A DNA stretch of 64,000 bases from Actinophytocola sp963729115. Lineage in GTDB: Bacteria; Actinomycetota; Actinomycetes; Mycobacteriales; Pseudonocardiaceae. Under the pieces are notes generated by a model that saw only the letters and a list, made by a program, of their open reading frames with translations, did not search any database and was not told the DNA's origin. Positions 54,905-63,286 of the stretch are shown here, in pieces. Both the position numbers and the translations under genes were made by a program. Within the stretch, counting starts at the first letter, position 1. Every line of letters begins with the position of its first letter. The stretch covers positions 1,178,001 through 1,242,000 of the forward strand of contig CAVSMR010000011.1 in the NCBI GenBank assembly GCA_963729115.1, in the 5' to 3' direction.

Positions 54905-55981
54905 GTGAGTCCGGACCGGGTGCGCCGACCCACCCTCGACACCATCGCCCGCGAGGTCGGGGTGTCCAGGGCGACCGTGTCGAACGCGTACAACCGGCCG
55001 GACCAGCTGTCCGCGGGGTTGCGCGAGCGGATCATCCGGACGGCCAAGGAGCTGGGGTACGCGGGGCCGGACCCGGTGGCGCGGTCGCTGGCCACGAAGC
55101 GTTCGGGCGCGGTGACGATCATGCTCTGCGACGTGCTGTCCTCGGCGTTCTCGGATCCCGCCCTGTGCGTCATGCTCGACAGCCTGGCGTCCACTGTGGA
55201 CAGCCCGGACCGGGCGCTGCTGCTGCTGCCCGGCGTGAGCGACGGCGGGCCGCGGGCGGAGAACGTCATGCGCGCGCAGACCGACGTGGTCGTGGCCTAC
55301 TCGCTGCCCGACGACGCACCGGCGCTGGCCGCGGTCGGCGAGCGCGGCCTGCCACTGGTGGTCGTGGACCAGCCGGTGCTGGCGGGCTCGGCGCGGGTGC
55401 AGGTCGACGACCTCGGTGGTGCCGCGCTGGCCGCCCGGCACGTCGCGGAGCTGGGCCACCGGCACGTGGCGATCCTGGGCTTCGCACTGAGCGCGGACGG
55501 CCATCGCGGACCGGGGAGCCCGTCGCGGATCGCGAACGCCCGGTTTCGGGTGACGTTGGACAGGATCGCCGGATACCTGAAAGGGCTGGCTGAACAGGGT
55601 ATTGTCCCGGATGAGGTGCCGCTGTGGGAGGCGCCGGGCAGTGTCCGGGAGTTGGGCAGGGAGGGCGCCAGGTGGCTGTTGGGGCTACGGCCACGGCCGA
55701 CCGCGGTGCTGTGCATGTCCGACGAGCTCGCACTGGGCGCGCTGCGGGCGGCCGAGGAGCTGGGACTGTCCGTGCCCGAGGAGGTGTCGATCGTGGGATT
55801 CGATGACACTCCGGCGGCAAGCTGGGCAAATCTGACCACTGTGCGTCAGGACCTGGTCGAGAAGGGCAGACAGGCCGGCGAGCTGGCGCTGCAGCTGCTC
55901 GACGGGGCGAGACCGGGAAGACCGGTCACCATAGGGGTAGACCTGCAGGTTCGTGGCTCGACGGGCCCCGCCCGCACCTGA
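54905..55981 (+). CDS. LacI-family transcriptional regulator
   Basis: The 358-residue protein has an N-terminal HTH (TLDTIAREVGVSRATVSNAYNRP, residues 10-32), a hinge with DPVARSLATKRSGAV, and a periplasmic-binding-type effector domain with VCMSDELALGALRAAEELGLSVPEEVSIVGFDD near the end. It probably binds the palindrome just upstream and represses the divergent MFS transporter until its ligand appears. The ligand is unknown. It is followed by tRNA-Arg. Confidence 0.94.
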   Translation: MSPDRVRRPTLDTIAREVGVSRATVSNAYNRPDQLSAGLRERIIRTAKELGYAGPDPVARSLATKRSGAVTIMLCDVLSSAFSDPALCVMLDSLASTVDSPDRALLLLPGVSDGGPRAENVMRAQTDVVVAYSLPDDAPALAAVGERGLPLVVVDQPVLAGSARVQVDDLGGAALAARHVAELGHRHVAILGFALSADGHRGPGSPSRIANARFRVTLDRIAGYLKGLAEQGIVPDEVPLWEAPGSVRELGREGARWLLGLRPRPTAVLCMSDELALGALRAAEELGLSVPEEVSIVGFDDTPAASWANLTTVRQDLVEKGRQAGELALQLLDGARPGRPVTIGVDLQVRGSTGPART

Positions 55982-56091
55982 GCCGGCCGAAATCACACCA
56001 GCGATCTGAGCCGATTCGGAAACGACCGAGCGGTCCCGAACGATCAGACTCACGGGCAGCATCCTGCCGACCGGCAGGCGCGGCCCACCAT

Positions 56092-56164
56092 GCCCTCGTA
56101 GCTCAGCGGACAGAGCAGGAGCCTTCTAAGCTCTGGGTCGCAGGTTCGAGTCCTGCCGGGGGCA
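56092..56164 (+). tRNA. tRNA-Arg (anticodon TCT)
   Basis: Acceptor strands are GCCCTCG and CGGGGGC, discriminator A, and CCA encoded at 56165-56167. The anticodon loop is CTTCTAA with TCT, reading AGA. The T arm is GCAGGTTCGAGTCCTGC. The gene is intact. Its 3' part from 56127 is repeated exactly at 59244, so it is the target of an integrative element. Confidence 0.96.
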
Positions 56165-56183
56165 CCAACGCGCAGGTGGCGGG
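56127..56183 (+). repeat. attL: 3' end of tRNA-Arg
   Basis: Bases 56127-56169 (43 bp) recur exactly at 59244-59286. After one mismatch, 13 more bases match, giving 57 bp with a single difference. This is a classical site-specific integration duplication, left side. Confidence 0.9.
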
Positions 56184-56188
56184 GTTGA

Positions 56189-56545
56189 CTACTCGTCGTC
56201 GTCCTCCTCGACTCGCCGGTTACTCGCCGCTTTCGGCGGGATCTCAGGCATGGCGTCGGAGCTGCCCTCCCCCGCAACATGCCGGTCCATGTACTCGTCC
56301 TGAGTCGTGGAGATCCGATCGTGACCGAGGTAGTCGGCGATCTTCCGCCCAGTCCAGCCCGCCGCGTCCAGCCGGGTCGAGACGAAGTGCCGAAAGGCAT
56401 GCGGGTGCAGCCCAACCCACTCGGTGTCCGCAACGACGGTGCGGAGCTGCTTGCGCAGGTTGTCCGGATCGCGGAGCGTGTCAGCCGACGAGGGGAACAC
56501 CCACTCGCATCGACGATCGTCGTACCGGTGACGCAGGATCGTCAC
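56189..56545 (-). pseudogene. C-terminal fragment of a tyrosine-recombinase integrase
   Basis: 118 codons cover the second half of the catalytic domain: HAFRH (His49, Arg52), LGHDR (His75) and the nucleophile Tyr85 in TQDEYMDRH. An acidic tail follows. The N-terminal arm-binding and core-binding domains and the first catalytic arginine are missing, replaced by the divergent HD gene 19 bases away. It cannot act alone. Its stop lies six bases from the att repeat, as for an integrase that targets tRNA-Arg. Confidence 0.8.
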
Positions 56546-56564
56546 GACGCAAGCGAGCCTGCCT

Positions 56565-57194
56565 GTGCCAGCCGGTGAGACTCACCCGCTTGCCGGGATC
56601 GCAGCCTTCCTGTTCGAAGCCGGGCACCTGAAGAACTTGCCTCGCTCCGGCTGGCTGCTCCTCGGGATCAAGCAGCCGGAATCGGTAGCCGAACACTCGT
56701 TCCGGGTGGCCCTGGTCGGCCTGACGCTCGCGGCGATGGAGGGCGCCGACCTGGGACGGACTGCCGCACTGTGCCTGATGCACGACGTGCACGAAACCCG
56801 CATCGGCGACGTCCCGTCAGTTGGCCGCGCGTACGTCACGACCGCGGTTCCTGAGGCGGTCACTGCCCACCAGACCTCCGGCATGCCTGAGGAAATCGGA
56901 GCTGTCTTCCAAGGGCTCACCGCTGAGTACGAGGCAGCAGAAACGCTCGAATCGAAGGTCGCCAAGGACGCCGACAAGATCGAGACTCTGCTCCAGGCGT
57001 CGGAGTACACGACGCAGGGCTACTCCGCAGAGCCATGGCAGGACACCTCGATCCAAGCTCTTCGCACCGCGTCGGCAAAGCAACTCGCGCAGGCGATCAC
57101 ATCGCCTGACTCCCGTGGGTGGTGGATGTCCTTCGCGTCGAGCTACCACGAACTGCGAGCCAGCACTCGGGCACGTCAAGGGCTAAAGCCCTGA
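56565..57194 (+). CDS. HD-domain hydrolase (YfbR/HDDC2-like)
   Basis: This metal-dependent phosphohydrolase is probably a 5'-deoxynucleotidase or related. The 209 residues have AEHSFRVAL with His44, the HD pair His73-Asp74 in LMHDVHETRIGD, and Asp137 in KDADKIETL. The start is GTG. Its place inside a small tRNA-Arg element makes a defence role through nucleotide depletion conceivable, but housekeeping relatives are common. It converges with the 71 aa gene, overlapping by 12 bases. Confidence 0.85.
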   Translation: MPAGETHPLAGIAAFLFEAGHLKNLPRSGWLLLGIKQPESVAEHSFRVALVGLTLAAMEGADLGRTAALCLMHDVHETRIGDVPSVGRAYVTTAVPEAVTAHQTSGMPEEIGAVFQGLTAEYEAAETLESKVAKDADKIETLLQASEYTTQGYSAEPWQDTSIQALRTASAKQLAQAITSPDSRGWWMSFASSYHELRASTRARQGLKP

Positions 57195-57398
57195 TGCCAC
57201 ACTGTCGTCGGAGTGGGCCCTTCGTCGTTCACGAGGGACAACGCGCGTTTCTGGCGCCGCAGATTCCCGACTGAGGAGACGCTCGTGACATCCCTGCCAA
57301 GGTTCAAAGTCGCCTTCGAGCGACTCGTCGCCGCTGACCATGCCGCGCACCTCATTCCGGAATTCGTCTAGCTGTTGGCCCGCGTCAGTCGTCCTCAT
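57183..57398 (-). CDS. 71 aa protein coupled to the membrane protein
   Basis: The ATG at 57398 overlaps the stop of the membrane-protein gene by four bases (ATGA). The product is highly charged, begins MRTTDAGQQLDEFRNEVRG, and has one cysteine and an Arg-rich C-terminal part. I recognise no domain. The overlap is the only support for it being real. Confidence 0.45.
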   Translation of the reverse strand: MRTTDAGQQLDEFRNEVRGMVSGDESLEGDFEPWQGCHERLLSRESAAPETRVVPRERRRAHSDDSVASGL

Positions 57399-58054
57399 CC
57401 CGGTTCCCAGCCGGCCGAAAGATCACCGTCTAATTGGCGTGTCCAGTTGCGCCCATTTCGATCAATGAACCCGATTCCAACGTGTGACCATATTGGCACC
57501 AGATCACCGAAGTGGTCGCTAGTGACAAAAAACCGGAGTATGCTCACACCCGGCGGTATCACTGCCCCGTCCTCCAGCGTCCACCTGCCACATTTTCCGC
57601 GACGGTGCTGGCTGACAGATTCAATATCAAGCGCAGTATCAATCAATCGTGTCCGCTTGGTCGTCCTCAGCAGCAACGACAGGTCAAACACGTCCGAGTT
57701 GCTCGAATTGGTAATTTGTATTTCGATTAACCGCCAAATGACGCCGTCTACTGTCTTTGTTGCGCGGTTCCTAGTTCGGTAAGCGGACACGAGCGCCGCC
57801 TGACTAACAATCGCAGCTCGGCTGTTGTTGATGTAGGTGCGCACCGCAACGATTAGAGCCGCAGTGGCGAGCATCACCGATACTGCGGATGCGATTGCTC
57901 CTACGGCAACTGAATTAAGGCTCCACGGAGCCGTCGACGCATCAGAGCCAGCGTCAGTCCAGGCAAGCGTGGTGCGAGCATCCAGCGGCACGGTGGCAAT
58001 CACCTCCGCTTCCTGCCCGCTGTAGGACCACGAGCCCGAACAGGCGGCCCACAT
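57395..58054 (-). CDS. Single-pass membrane protein of unknown function
   Basis: The protein has about 219 residues, with one span at about 49-72 (VAVGAIASAVSVMLATAALIVAV). A soluble domain follows, rich in beta-strand patterns (GVIWRLIEIQITNSSNSDVFDLSLLL, then HVGIGFIDRNGRNW). The start is uncertain: the frame opens at a TTG at 58117, ATG at 58054 is the first ATG, and GTG at 58003 has an SD-like GGAAGCGGAG. Codon use is less G+C-rich than in backbone genes, which suggests transfer. It is coupled to the 71 aa gene. No family is recognised. Confidence 0.55.
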   Translation of the reverse strand: MWAACSGSWSYSGQEAEVIATVPLDARTTLAWTDAGSDASTAPWSLNSVAVGAIASAVSVMLATAALIVAVRTYINNSRAAIVSQAALVSAYRTRNRATKTVDGVIWRLIEIQITNSSNSDVFDLSLLLRTTKRTRLIDTALDIESVSQHRRGKCGRWTLEDGAVIPPGVSILRFFVTSDHFGDLVPIWSHVGIGFIDRNGRNWTRQLDGDLSAGWEPG

Positions 58055-58117
58055 CGGTCGGTGCGCGACACCCCCCGTATCGCGCCAGCCGTGTTCAAAG
58101 TTTCTTCTCTTGTTCAA

Positions 58118-58547
58118 GGCGGGCCGTGATGGGCAGGCGATGCGGGTTCAGCGAGGGTTGGTTTGTGTCGCTGAGAGGTGCGCCAGGCGATGACGAGGCT
58201 TGGCAAGGGCGCGCCAGACCAGTTCTGCCGCACGGCGAGCCGTCCGACTCGCGGTCACGCGACCCGAGCCGTCCGGTTGCTGTGCTGACCCGTGGCCACT
58301 GGTGTGTTCGACCAGAGCCAGCGCCAGCTCCCGGAGTTTGATGTTGAACTGCTGGCTTCTTCGGCGAGTGCCCGGACGTTCGTCGGCCGCACAGCCCGCG
58401 CCCTCGTCTGTCTCGCCTCCATCGGTGTGTTGGTGGGTGCTGGGTCTATGTGGGGTATGGGAGACCCCCCGCAAAGGTGACCCGATGACACGACGGCTCA
58501 TTCCACGACGACTACCAGAGCAACACACACCTGAGGGGAACACAGCC
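58118..58547. other. Gene-poor stretch between the membrane protein and the lipoprotein
   Basis: No gene can be supported. A minus-strand frame over about 58148-58420 (with LRELALALVEHTSG and AELVWRALAKPRHRLAHL) looks coding-like but has no start, so it may be a remnant. It should also hold the lipoprotein promoter. Confidence 0.4.
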
Positions 58548-59012
58548 ATGAACCACACCCGCGTCGCCACACCGTTGTGCGCCGCCACCTTCGCTGCCGT
58601 GTTCGTCGCGGGCTGCGCCGCCGGCGCGAACGAAGTCGACGGCCAGCCCGCGGCGCACACCGCGGACGCGTTCGAGTACACCGCCCTACCCACCACCACG
58701 ACGGAACCCGAACCGGAGCCCCTCGCGGTGGACGACTTCAAGGCCACACTGAGGGTCACGGACAAGCAGTGCTTCGGCAGCGCTGGTTGCAACGTCACCG
58801 TCGAACCCAACCTCGAGTACCTGGGTACTCTGGACGTGTTGGAGAACCGCTCGTACTCGGTGACGCTGGAGATCACTGGGGACGAGTCCGGTCCGGTCAT
58901 CACGACGATCGACGGGGCCGGCGAGTCGCTCAACGTGATGCCGCAGCTCCTGTCGACGCGCGGGCCGGGTGTGAAGCCGAAGGCCACGGTCACCGACGTC
59001 CAGGAGTACTGA
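58548..59012 (+). CDS. Secreted lipoprotein, unknown function
   Basis: The 154-residue protein has a signal peptide with lipobox FVAGC (lipid-modified Cys22), a Thr/Glu/Pro-rich linker (LPTTTTEPEPEPLAV) and a small domain with two further cysteines (KQCFGSAGCNVTVEP). GAGGGGA precedes the ATG at 58548. The CFGSAGCNV region fits a beta-rich domain seen in other actinomycete lipoproteins. It lies inside the tRNA-Arg element, near its right end. Confidence 0.75.
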   Translation: MNHTRVATPLCAATFAAVFVAGCAAGANEVDGQPAAHTADAFEYTALPTTTTEPEPEPLAVDDFKATLRVTDKQCFGSAGCNVTVEPNLEYLGTLDVLENRSYSVTLEITGDESGPVITTIDGAGESLNVMPQLLSTRGPGVKPKATVTDVQEY

Positions 59013-59243
59013 CACAGAGCGGCGGCCCCGGGTGTTCCCGAGGGAGTACCGGGCCGCAACGCGTGGGTCAGATATCACCACCGGTCGACCAGGACGGCAG
59101 GTCTGGAACGGCGCTCGCCGCTTACTCGCCGAAATCAACGCCAGACGACCACAGAAATCCGCTGGCGACGACCGCAGACGCGAAAGCCGCAGATCAGGCT
59201 AAGTATCGGGAACCTGCGTCAGACAACGACAGGCTGTCGGGCA

Positions 59244-59300
59244 TAAGCTCTGGGTCGCAGGTTCGAGTCCTGCCGGGGGCACCAACACGCAGGTGGCGGG
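59244..59300 (+). repeat. attR: copy of the tRNA-Arg 3' end
   Basis: The first 43 bases are identical to 56127-56169, followed by one mismatch and 13 matching bases. Only the 3' half of the tRNA is present, so it is not a functional gene. It closes a 3.1-kb element. Confidence 0.9.
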
Positions 59301-59430
59301 CCTGCTTGCTCGGTCTTGCATTGCTCGTCCAGCCGTAACCCGCCGCTTCGGCGGGACCTCGGGCATCGCGCCCGTGGTGCTCCCTGCCCGTGTGCCGCCA
59401 ACCTGGTTGTGCGCGCCGGTGGCCCGACGC
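59301..59430 (-). pseudogene. Second integrase C-terminal remnant
   Basis: Reading leftwards, AGSTTGAMPEVPPKRRV matches AGEGSSDAMPEIPPKAAS of the first integrase fragment, and the DNA is alike over about 60 bases. The catalytic residues are absent. The frame has no stop of its own and runs on through the att repeat to 59199. It implies a second, older element inserted next to the first. Confidence 0.6.
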
Positions 59431-59771
59431 TGGGTCGCCCCTCGTCGCCAGAACTCCGAAGTACTGATCTTGTTCAATCCGGCGTGACATGGCCAGTCGA
59501 CACCCTGAAGCGGCATGTCTCAGCCTTGGGCGGCCGCCCCAAGCTGGTGGCTGACCAGTGAACGCTCACGGGTCCCGTTTCCGGAAGACCGGTGTACCGG
59601 CGCGACATCGGCGGCGACCCGCGTACGCCCGGCTGGTGTCCATTCGCGACAGACGTGGCCACCGTGGTGGGGTCCCTCAGCTGCTCGCCCGTTCGCGCGA
59701 AAGCGGCCGGCGCAGGGTGGTCCCGATATACTCCGCGCGGCGCAACTCGATGAATATCCTGGGGGAACGGG
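59431..59771. other. Gene-free stretch before the DUF3558 lipoprotein
   Basis: I see no supported gene or repeat. It probably contains the last worn remains of the second element and the promoter of the lipoprotein gene. Confidence 0.5.
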
Positions 59772-60380
59772 ATGGCTCCACGCCGGCATGTCGCGGCGGC
59801 CGCGGCACTGCTCGCCCTGTCGCTTGCCGCGTGCGACGGCGGTAGTGCGAATGACAGTCCGCCCACAACGCCCACGACGGTGAGCTTCCCCGAAGATCCG
59901 TACAAGGCTCCATCGGTGCCCGACCCGGTCGAGGCCGACGCGTTCGTCGAGAAGCCCTGCGACAGCCTGACATCCAACCAGCAGGACAAATACACCCTGA
60001 AGAGCGCCGGGCCGATACCGCCCAGATACCCAGACGGGCCACCGTTTTCCGATACGTGTTTCTATTCCTACACGAGCGACGACCGCTGGATCCGGATCTC
60101 CTATGCGAGAGAAGGCCTCCAGCATGTCTACGAAAGCGGCCCCTCACTCGGCACGCGATGGGAACCGCAGGTCCTGGACGGCTACCCGGCGGTCGCGAGG
60201 TACCTAGTCGACCGACACGGAGTTCCGTCCTATCCCCCGTCCTGCTTCTACCTGGTCGGACTCAGCGATTTCCGATCCTTCTCCGTGCTCGCCCAGGACA
60301 CCGACGGTAGCTCGGAATGCGGACTGGCCAAGAAAATCGCCGCCGACGTGTTGTCCACCATCAAAGACAGCCAGCGATAG
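59772..60380 (+). CDS. DUF3558-type secreted lipoprotein
   Basis: The 202-residue protein has a signal peptide and lipobox LSLAAC (Cys21), a disordered Pro/Thr linker, then the DUF3558 pattern: PCDSLTSNQQDKY, SDTCFYSY and a C-terminal SECGLAKKIAADVLST. Four cysteines outside the lipobox are typical. The family is common in Pseudonocardiaceae and of unknown function. GGGGGAA lies six bases before the ATG. Confidence 0.85.
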   Translation: MAPRRHVAAAAALLALSLAACDGGSANDSPPTTPTTVSFPEDPYKAPSVPDPVEADAFVEKPCDSLTSNQQDKYTLKSAGPIPPRYPDGPPFSDTCFYSYTSDDRWIRISYAREGLQHVYESGPSLGTRWEPQVLDGYPAVARYLVDRHGVPSYPPSCFYLVGLSDFRSFSVLAQDTDGSSECGLAKKIAADVLSTIKDSQR

Positions 60381-60557
60381 CCACTTGGCTTAGTTGAAAT
60401 CATGGATGTGCGGGACCGCCGTCGAGGTCGGACCACTCGAGCAGGGCCTTGCAGGGGGCGGAGTAAGGGCGACGACCAGCAGGCGTGGTGCGCGAGCCGG
60501 ATGCTCACGACGGGTATGGGCGCGGATGCTGTACGAACCGCGCCAGGGGCGCCTTGG

Positions 60558-60577
60558 CTCTCGCGGTCGTGCGAGAG
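60558..60577. promoter_or_regulatory. Inverted repeat directly before the mug start
   Basis: CTCTCGC-GGTCGT-GCGAGAG ends seven bases before the GTG at 60585. It may mask or shape the translation start, or be an operator. Confidence 0.35.
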
Positions 60578-60584
60578 TGGATGG

Positions 60585-61154
60585 GTGCCTAGGCCTACCG
60601 CTGCGGAGTTGGTTGCTGCTCGGGAGCTGACCATTCCCGATGTGCTCCGGCCGGGGCTGGACGTCCTCTTCTGCGGGATCAACCCGGGGCTCTACTCCGC
60701 CGCCACGGGGTGTCACTTCGCGCGGCCCGGGAACCGGTTCTGGCCGGCGCTGCACCGGTCCGGGTTCACCGATCGGCTGCTGCGGCCGGACGAACAAGAG
60801 GCGCTGCTCGGGTTCGGGCTCGGGGTCACCAACGTCGTGGCGCGGGCGTCGGCTCGGGCTGACGAGTTGTCCACCGCCGAGCTGCGGGACGGGGCCGAGC
60901 GGCTCGTGACGCTGGTGCGCGCGTTCGCGCCGCGGATACTGGCGGTCCTGGGGATCTCCGCGTACCGGACGGCCTTCGGACGGCGGCACGCGGTCGTGGG
61001 CGCGCAAGACCATCACATCGGGCGCACGCGGGTCTGGGTGCTGCCCAATCCGTCCGGGCTCAACGCGCACTACCAGCCGCCGGCGCTCGCCGGTGAATTT
61101 CTTCGGCTGCGGCGGGCGTTGCACCACGAGGAGGACCAACCGACCGGGAGGTGA
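60585..61154 (+). CDS. mug: G/U mismatch-specific DNA glycosylase (Mug/TDG family)
   Basis: It excises uracil or thymine from G mismatches. The 189-residue protein has the active-site motif GINPG (residues 31-35), the ARPGNRFWPAL segment and the C-terminal LPNPSGLNAHY. That is the classical family-2 UDG signature. I start at the GTG at 60585; the frame upstream to 60402 is open but not conserved in type. The EamA gene follows four bases after its stop. Confidence 0.93.
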   Translation: MPRPTAAELVAARELTIPDVLRPGLDVLFCGINPGLYSAATGCHFARPGNRFWPALHRSGFTDRLLRPDEQEALLGFGLGVTNVVARASARADELSTAELRDGAERLVTLVRAFAPRILAVLGISAYRTAFGRRHAVVGAQDHHIGRTRVWVLPNPSGLNAHYQPPALAGEFLRLRRALHHEEDQPTGR

Positions 61155-61157
61155 CGC

Positions 61158-61982
61158 GTGCTCGCCATGGTGCTCGCGCTCGGCGCCGCCCTCAGCTGGG
61201 GTGCCAGCGACTTCCTCGGCGGCTGGCAGAGCCGTTCGACACCGCTGCGCTCGGTCCTGCTCGTCACGCAGACGACCTCCGCGACGCTCCTGCTCACGAC
61301 GACGCTGGTCCGCGGCGACGCACCACCCAGCGCGACCTACCTGCTGACGGCGGCCTTCGCGGGAATCGCGGAGCTGGCCGGGGCAGCCGCCCTCTACCGG
61401 GGGCTCGCGGTCGGGCGGATGAGCCTCGTCGCGCCGATCTCGGCGGCCGCGCCCGCGGTGCCGCTGGCCGCCGGGCTCCTCATCGGCGAGCTGCCGGGGG
61501 CCGGGCAGACCGTGGGGCTGGTGCTCATCGTGGTGGGGATCGTGCTCGCCTCGCGGGCCGCGGGTGGGTCCGGGCGGATCGCACCGAGCGTCGGCTACGG
61601 GCTGGCGTCGGCCGCCGGGTTCGGGGCGTTCTTCGTCGCCATGGACACTGCCAGCGAGGGCGGTCTGTGGTGGGCCCTGCTGGTCGCCCGGCTCAGCGCC
61701 ATGGCGGTCGTCGTCGGGGCGAACCTGGGGGCACGGCCGCGGACCCGGCCTCCGGAGCTGCCGCTATTGGTCTGCACGGGCGTGCTCATGACCGCCGGGG
61801 ACACCATGTACGCCGCCGCGACCACGCTCGGCTTCCTCGGCGTCGTCGCCGTGCTGGCGGCGCTGCACTCCGTCGTCACCATCGCGCTCGCCCGCCTCGT
61901 GCTCCGCGAGCGGGTCGGCGCATGGCAACAGGTTGGAATCGCCGGCTGCCTGTCCGGAGTCGCCATCCTTGCCGCGGCCTGA
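61158..61982 (+). CDS. EamA/DMT-family transporter
   Basis: The 274-residue membrane protein has ten predicted spans in two EamA halves (LALGAALSWGASDFLGG at the start, VLAALHSVVTIALARLVLRERVGAWQQVGI near the end). Such proteins export metabolites or amino acids; the substrate is unknown. GGGAGGTG precedes the GTG start, which follows the mug stop by three bases. It precedes the cysteine-synthase homologue, so a sulfur-amino-acid exporter is conceivable. Confidence 0.9.
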   Translation: MLAMVLALGAALSWGASDFLGGWQSRSTPLRSVLLVTQTTSATLLLTTTLVRGDAPPSATYLLTAAFAGIAELAGAAALYRGLAVGRMSLVAPISAAAPAVPLAAGLLIGELPGAGQTVGLVLIVVGIVLASRAAGGSGRIAPSVGYGLASAAGFGAFFVAMDTASEGGLWWALLVARLSAMAVVVGANLGARPRTRPPELPLLVCTGVLMTAGDTMYAAATTLGFLGVVAVLAALHSVVTIALARLVLRERVGAWQQVGIAGCLSGVAILAAA

Positions 61983-62001
61983 CGGCCCATATCCTCGAAC
62001 G

Positions 62002-62913
62002 ATGAGCGGTCTCGACGCTATCGGCGGCACGCCCGTGGTCCGCCTCGACAACCTCCCCCGCGGCAACAGCGCGGAGGTCTGGGTCAAGATCGAGGGTGCC
62101 AACCCGACCGGCTCCTACAAGGACCGCATGGCGCTCGCGATGATCGAGGGCGCCGAGCGCGACGGCCGGCTCGCCCCCGGACAGCCCGTCGTCGAGTACA
62201 CCGGCGGCAGCACCGGTTCCTCGCTGGCCTACGTCTGCGCCGTGACCGGCCACCCGCTGCGGATCGTCTCCTCGGACGCCTTCGCGCCGGAGAAGATCAA
62301 GACCATGCGGGCCTTCGGCGCCGACGTCGAGCTCATCCCCAGCCCGGCGGGCATCACCCCGGACCTGATCCCCTCGATGGTCCGCCGCGCCGGGGAGATC
62401 GCCCGGGAGACGGGCGCCTTCCCGACCGACCAGTTCAACAACACCGACATGATCGACGGCTACCGCCGCCTCGGCGAGGAGCTGCTCGAGCAGCTCGGGG
62501 GCATCGACGCGTTCTGCGCCTACGTCGGCACGGCCGGCTGCTTCCTCGGCACCACCCGGGCGCTGCGCGAGAAGCTGCCGGCGCTGCACCGCGTCGCCCT
62601 CGAGCCGGCCGAGTCGCCGGTGCTGTCCGGCGGCGAACCCGGCACCCACCACGTCGAGGGCGGCGGCGTCGGCTACTGGCCACCGCAGCTGCGGCGCACG
62701 GACTTCGACGAGGTGCTCGCCATCCCCGAGGCCGACGGGTTCGCCATGGCCCGGCGCGCGGCACGCGCGGAAGGCATCTTCTCCGGGCCGTCCACCGGCG
62801 TGAACCTGGTCGCCGCGCTGCGGCTCGCCGAGCGGCTCGGGCCCGGCCACCGGGTCGTCACGGTCCAGGTCGACTCGGGCATGAAGTACCTGAGCGGCAC
62901 GCTCTACGCCTGA
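62002..62913 (+). CDS. Cysteine synthase family PLP enzyme
   Basis: This fold-type II PLP enzyme of 303 residues has Lys40 (ANPTGSYKDRM) as the Schiff-base lysine, the phosphate loop EYTGGSTGSSLA and the C-terminal VDSGMKYLS. Length and motifs fit O-acetylserine (or O-phosphoserine) sulfhydrylase-like enzymes. GANPTGSYKDR, with Tyr in place of the usual Val or Ile before the Lys, marks a subgroup of cysteine synthase homologues whose reaction is not settled. It follows the EamA gene by 19 bases. Confidence 0.88.
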   Translation: MSGLDAIGGTPVVRLDNLPRGNSAEVWVKIEGANPTGSYKDRMALAMIEGAERDGRLAPGQPVVEYTGGSTGSSLAYVCAVTGHPLRIVSSDAFAPEKIKTMRAFGADVELIPSPAGITPDLIPSMVRRAGEIARETGAFPTDQFNNTDMIDGYRRLGEELLEQLGGIDAFCAYVGTAGCFLGTTRALREKLPALHRVALEPAESPVLSGGEPGTHHVEGGGVGYWPPQLRRTDFDEVLAIPEADGFAMARRAARAEGIFSGPSTGVNLVAALRLAERLGPGHRVVTVQVDSGMKYLSGTLYA

Positions 62914-62944
62914 AACTGTCGGTGGGCCGTGGTGAACTGTCGCC

Positions 62945-63286
62945 ATGGCCACCGCCGACGACGTCCGCCGCATCGCCAACGGACTACCGCGCACGATCGA
63001 GCGGCTCGTGCGCGACCAGGTGAAGTTCAACGTGGGCCGGATCGTCTACCTCGCGCTGTCCCGCGACGAGCAGACGCTCGGCTTCGCGTTCCCAAAGCAG
63101 GAGCGGGCCGGGCTGGTCGAGTCCGAGCCGGACAAGTTCTCTTTACCCGGCAAGGGCGACATGCGCTACCACTGGGTACACCTGCGCCTGGCGGCCGTCG
63201 ACGTGGACGAGCTGCGCGAGCTCATCGTCGACGGCTGGCGGATGGTCGTGCCCAAGAAGGTCTCGCGGGCCTACGACGGGTCGTAG
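62945..63286 (+). CDS. MmcQ/YjbR family protein
   Basis: The 113-residue protein has the MmcQ/YjbR pattern: MATADDVRRIANGLPRTIE at the start, NVGRIVYLALSRDEQTLGFAFPKQER in the middle, and DELRELIVDGWRMVVPKK near the end. The fold resembles a CyaY-like, double-stranded DNA-binding domain. Role unknown. It overlaps the convergent metH gene by 16 bases. Confidence 0.88.
   Translation: MATADDVRRIANGLPRTIERLVRDQVKFNVGRIVYLALSRDEQTLGFAFPKQERAGLVESEPDKFSLPGKGDMRYHWVHLRLAAVDVDELRELIVDGWRMVVPKKVSRAYDGS

Noticed and set aside
59244..59300. A second tRNA-Arg gene
   Set aside because: Only the 3' half is present; the acceptor 5' strand, D arm and anticodon are missing, so it is an att copy.
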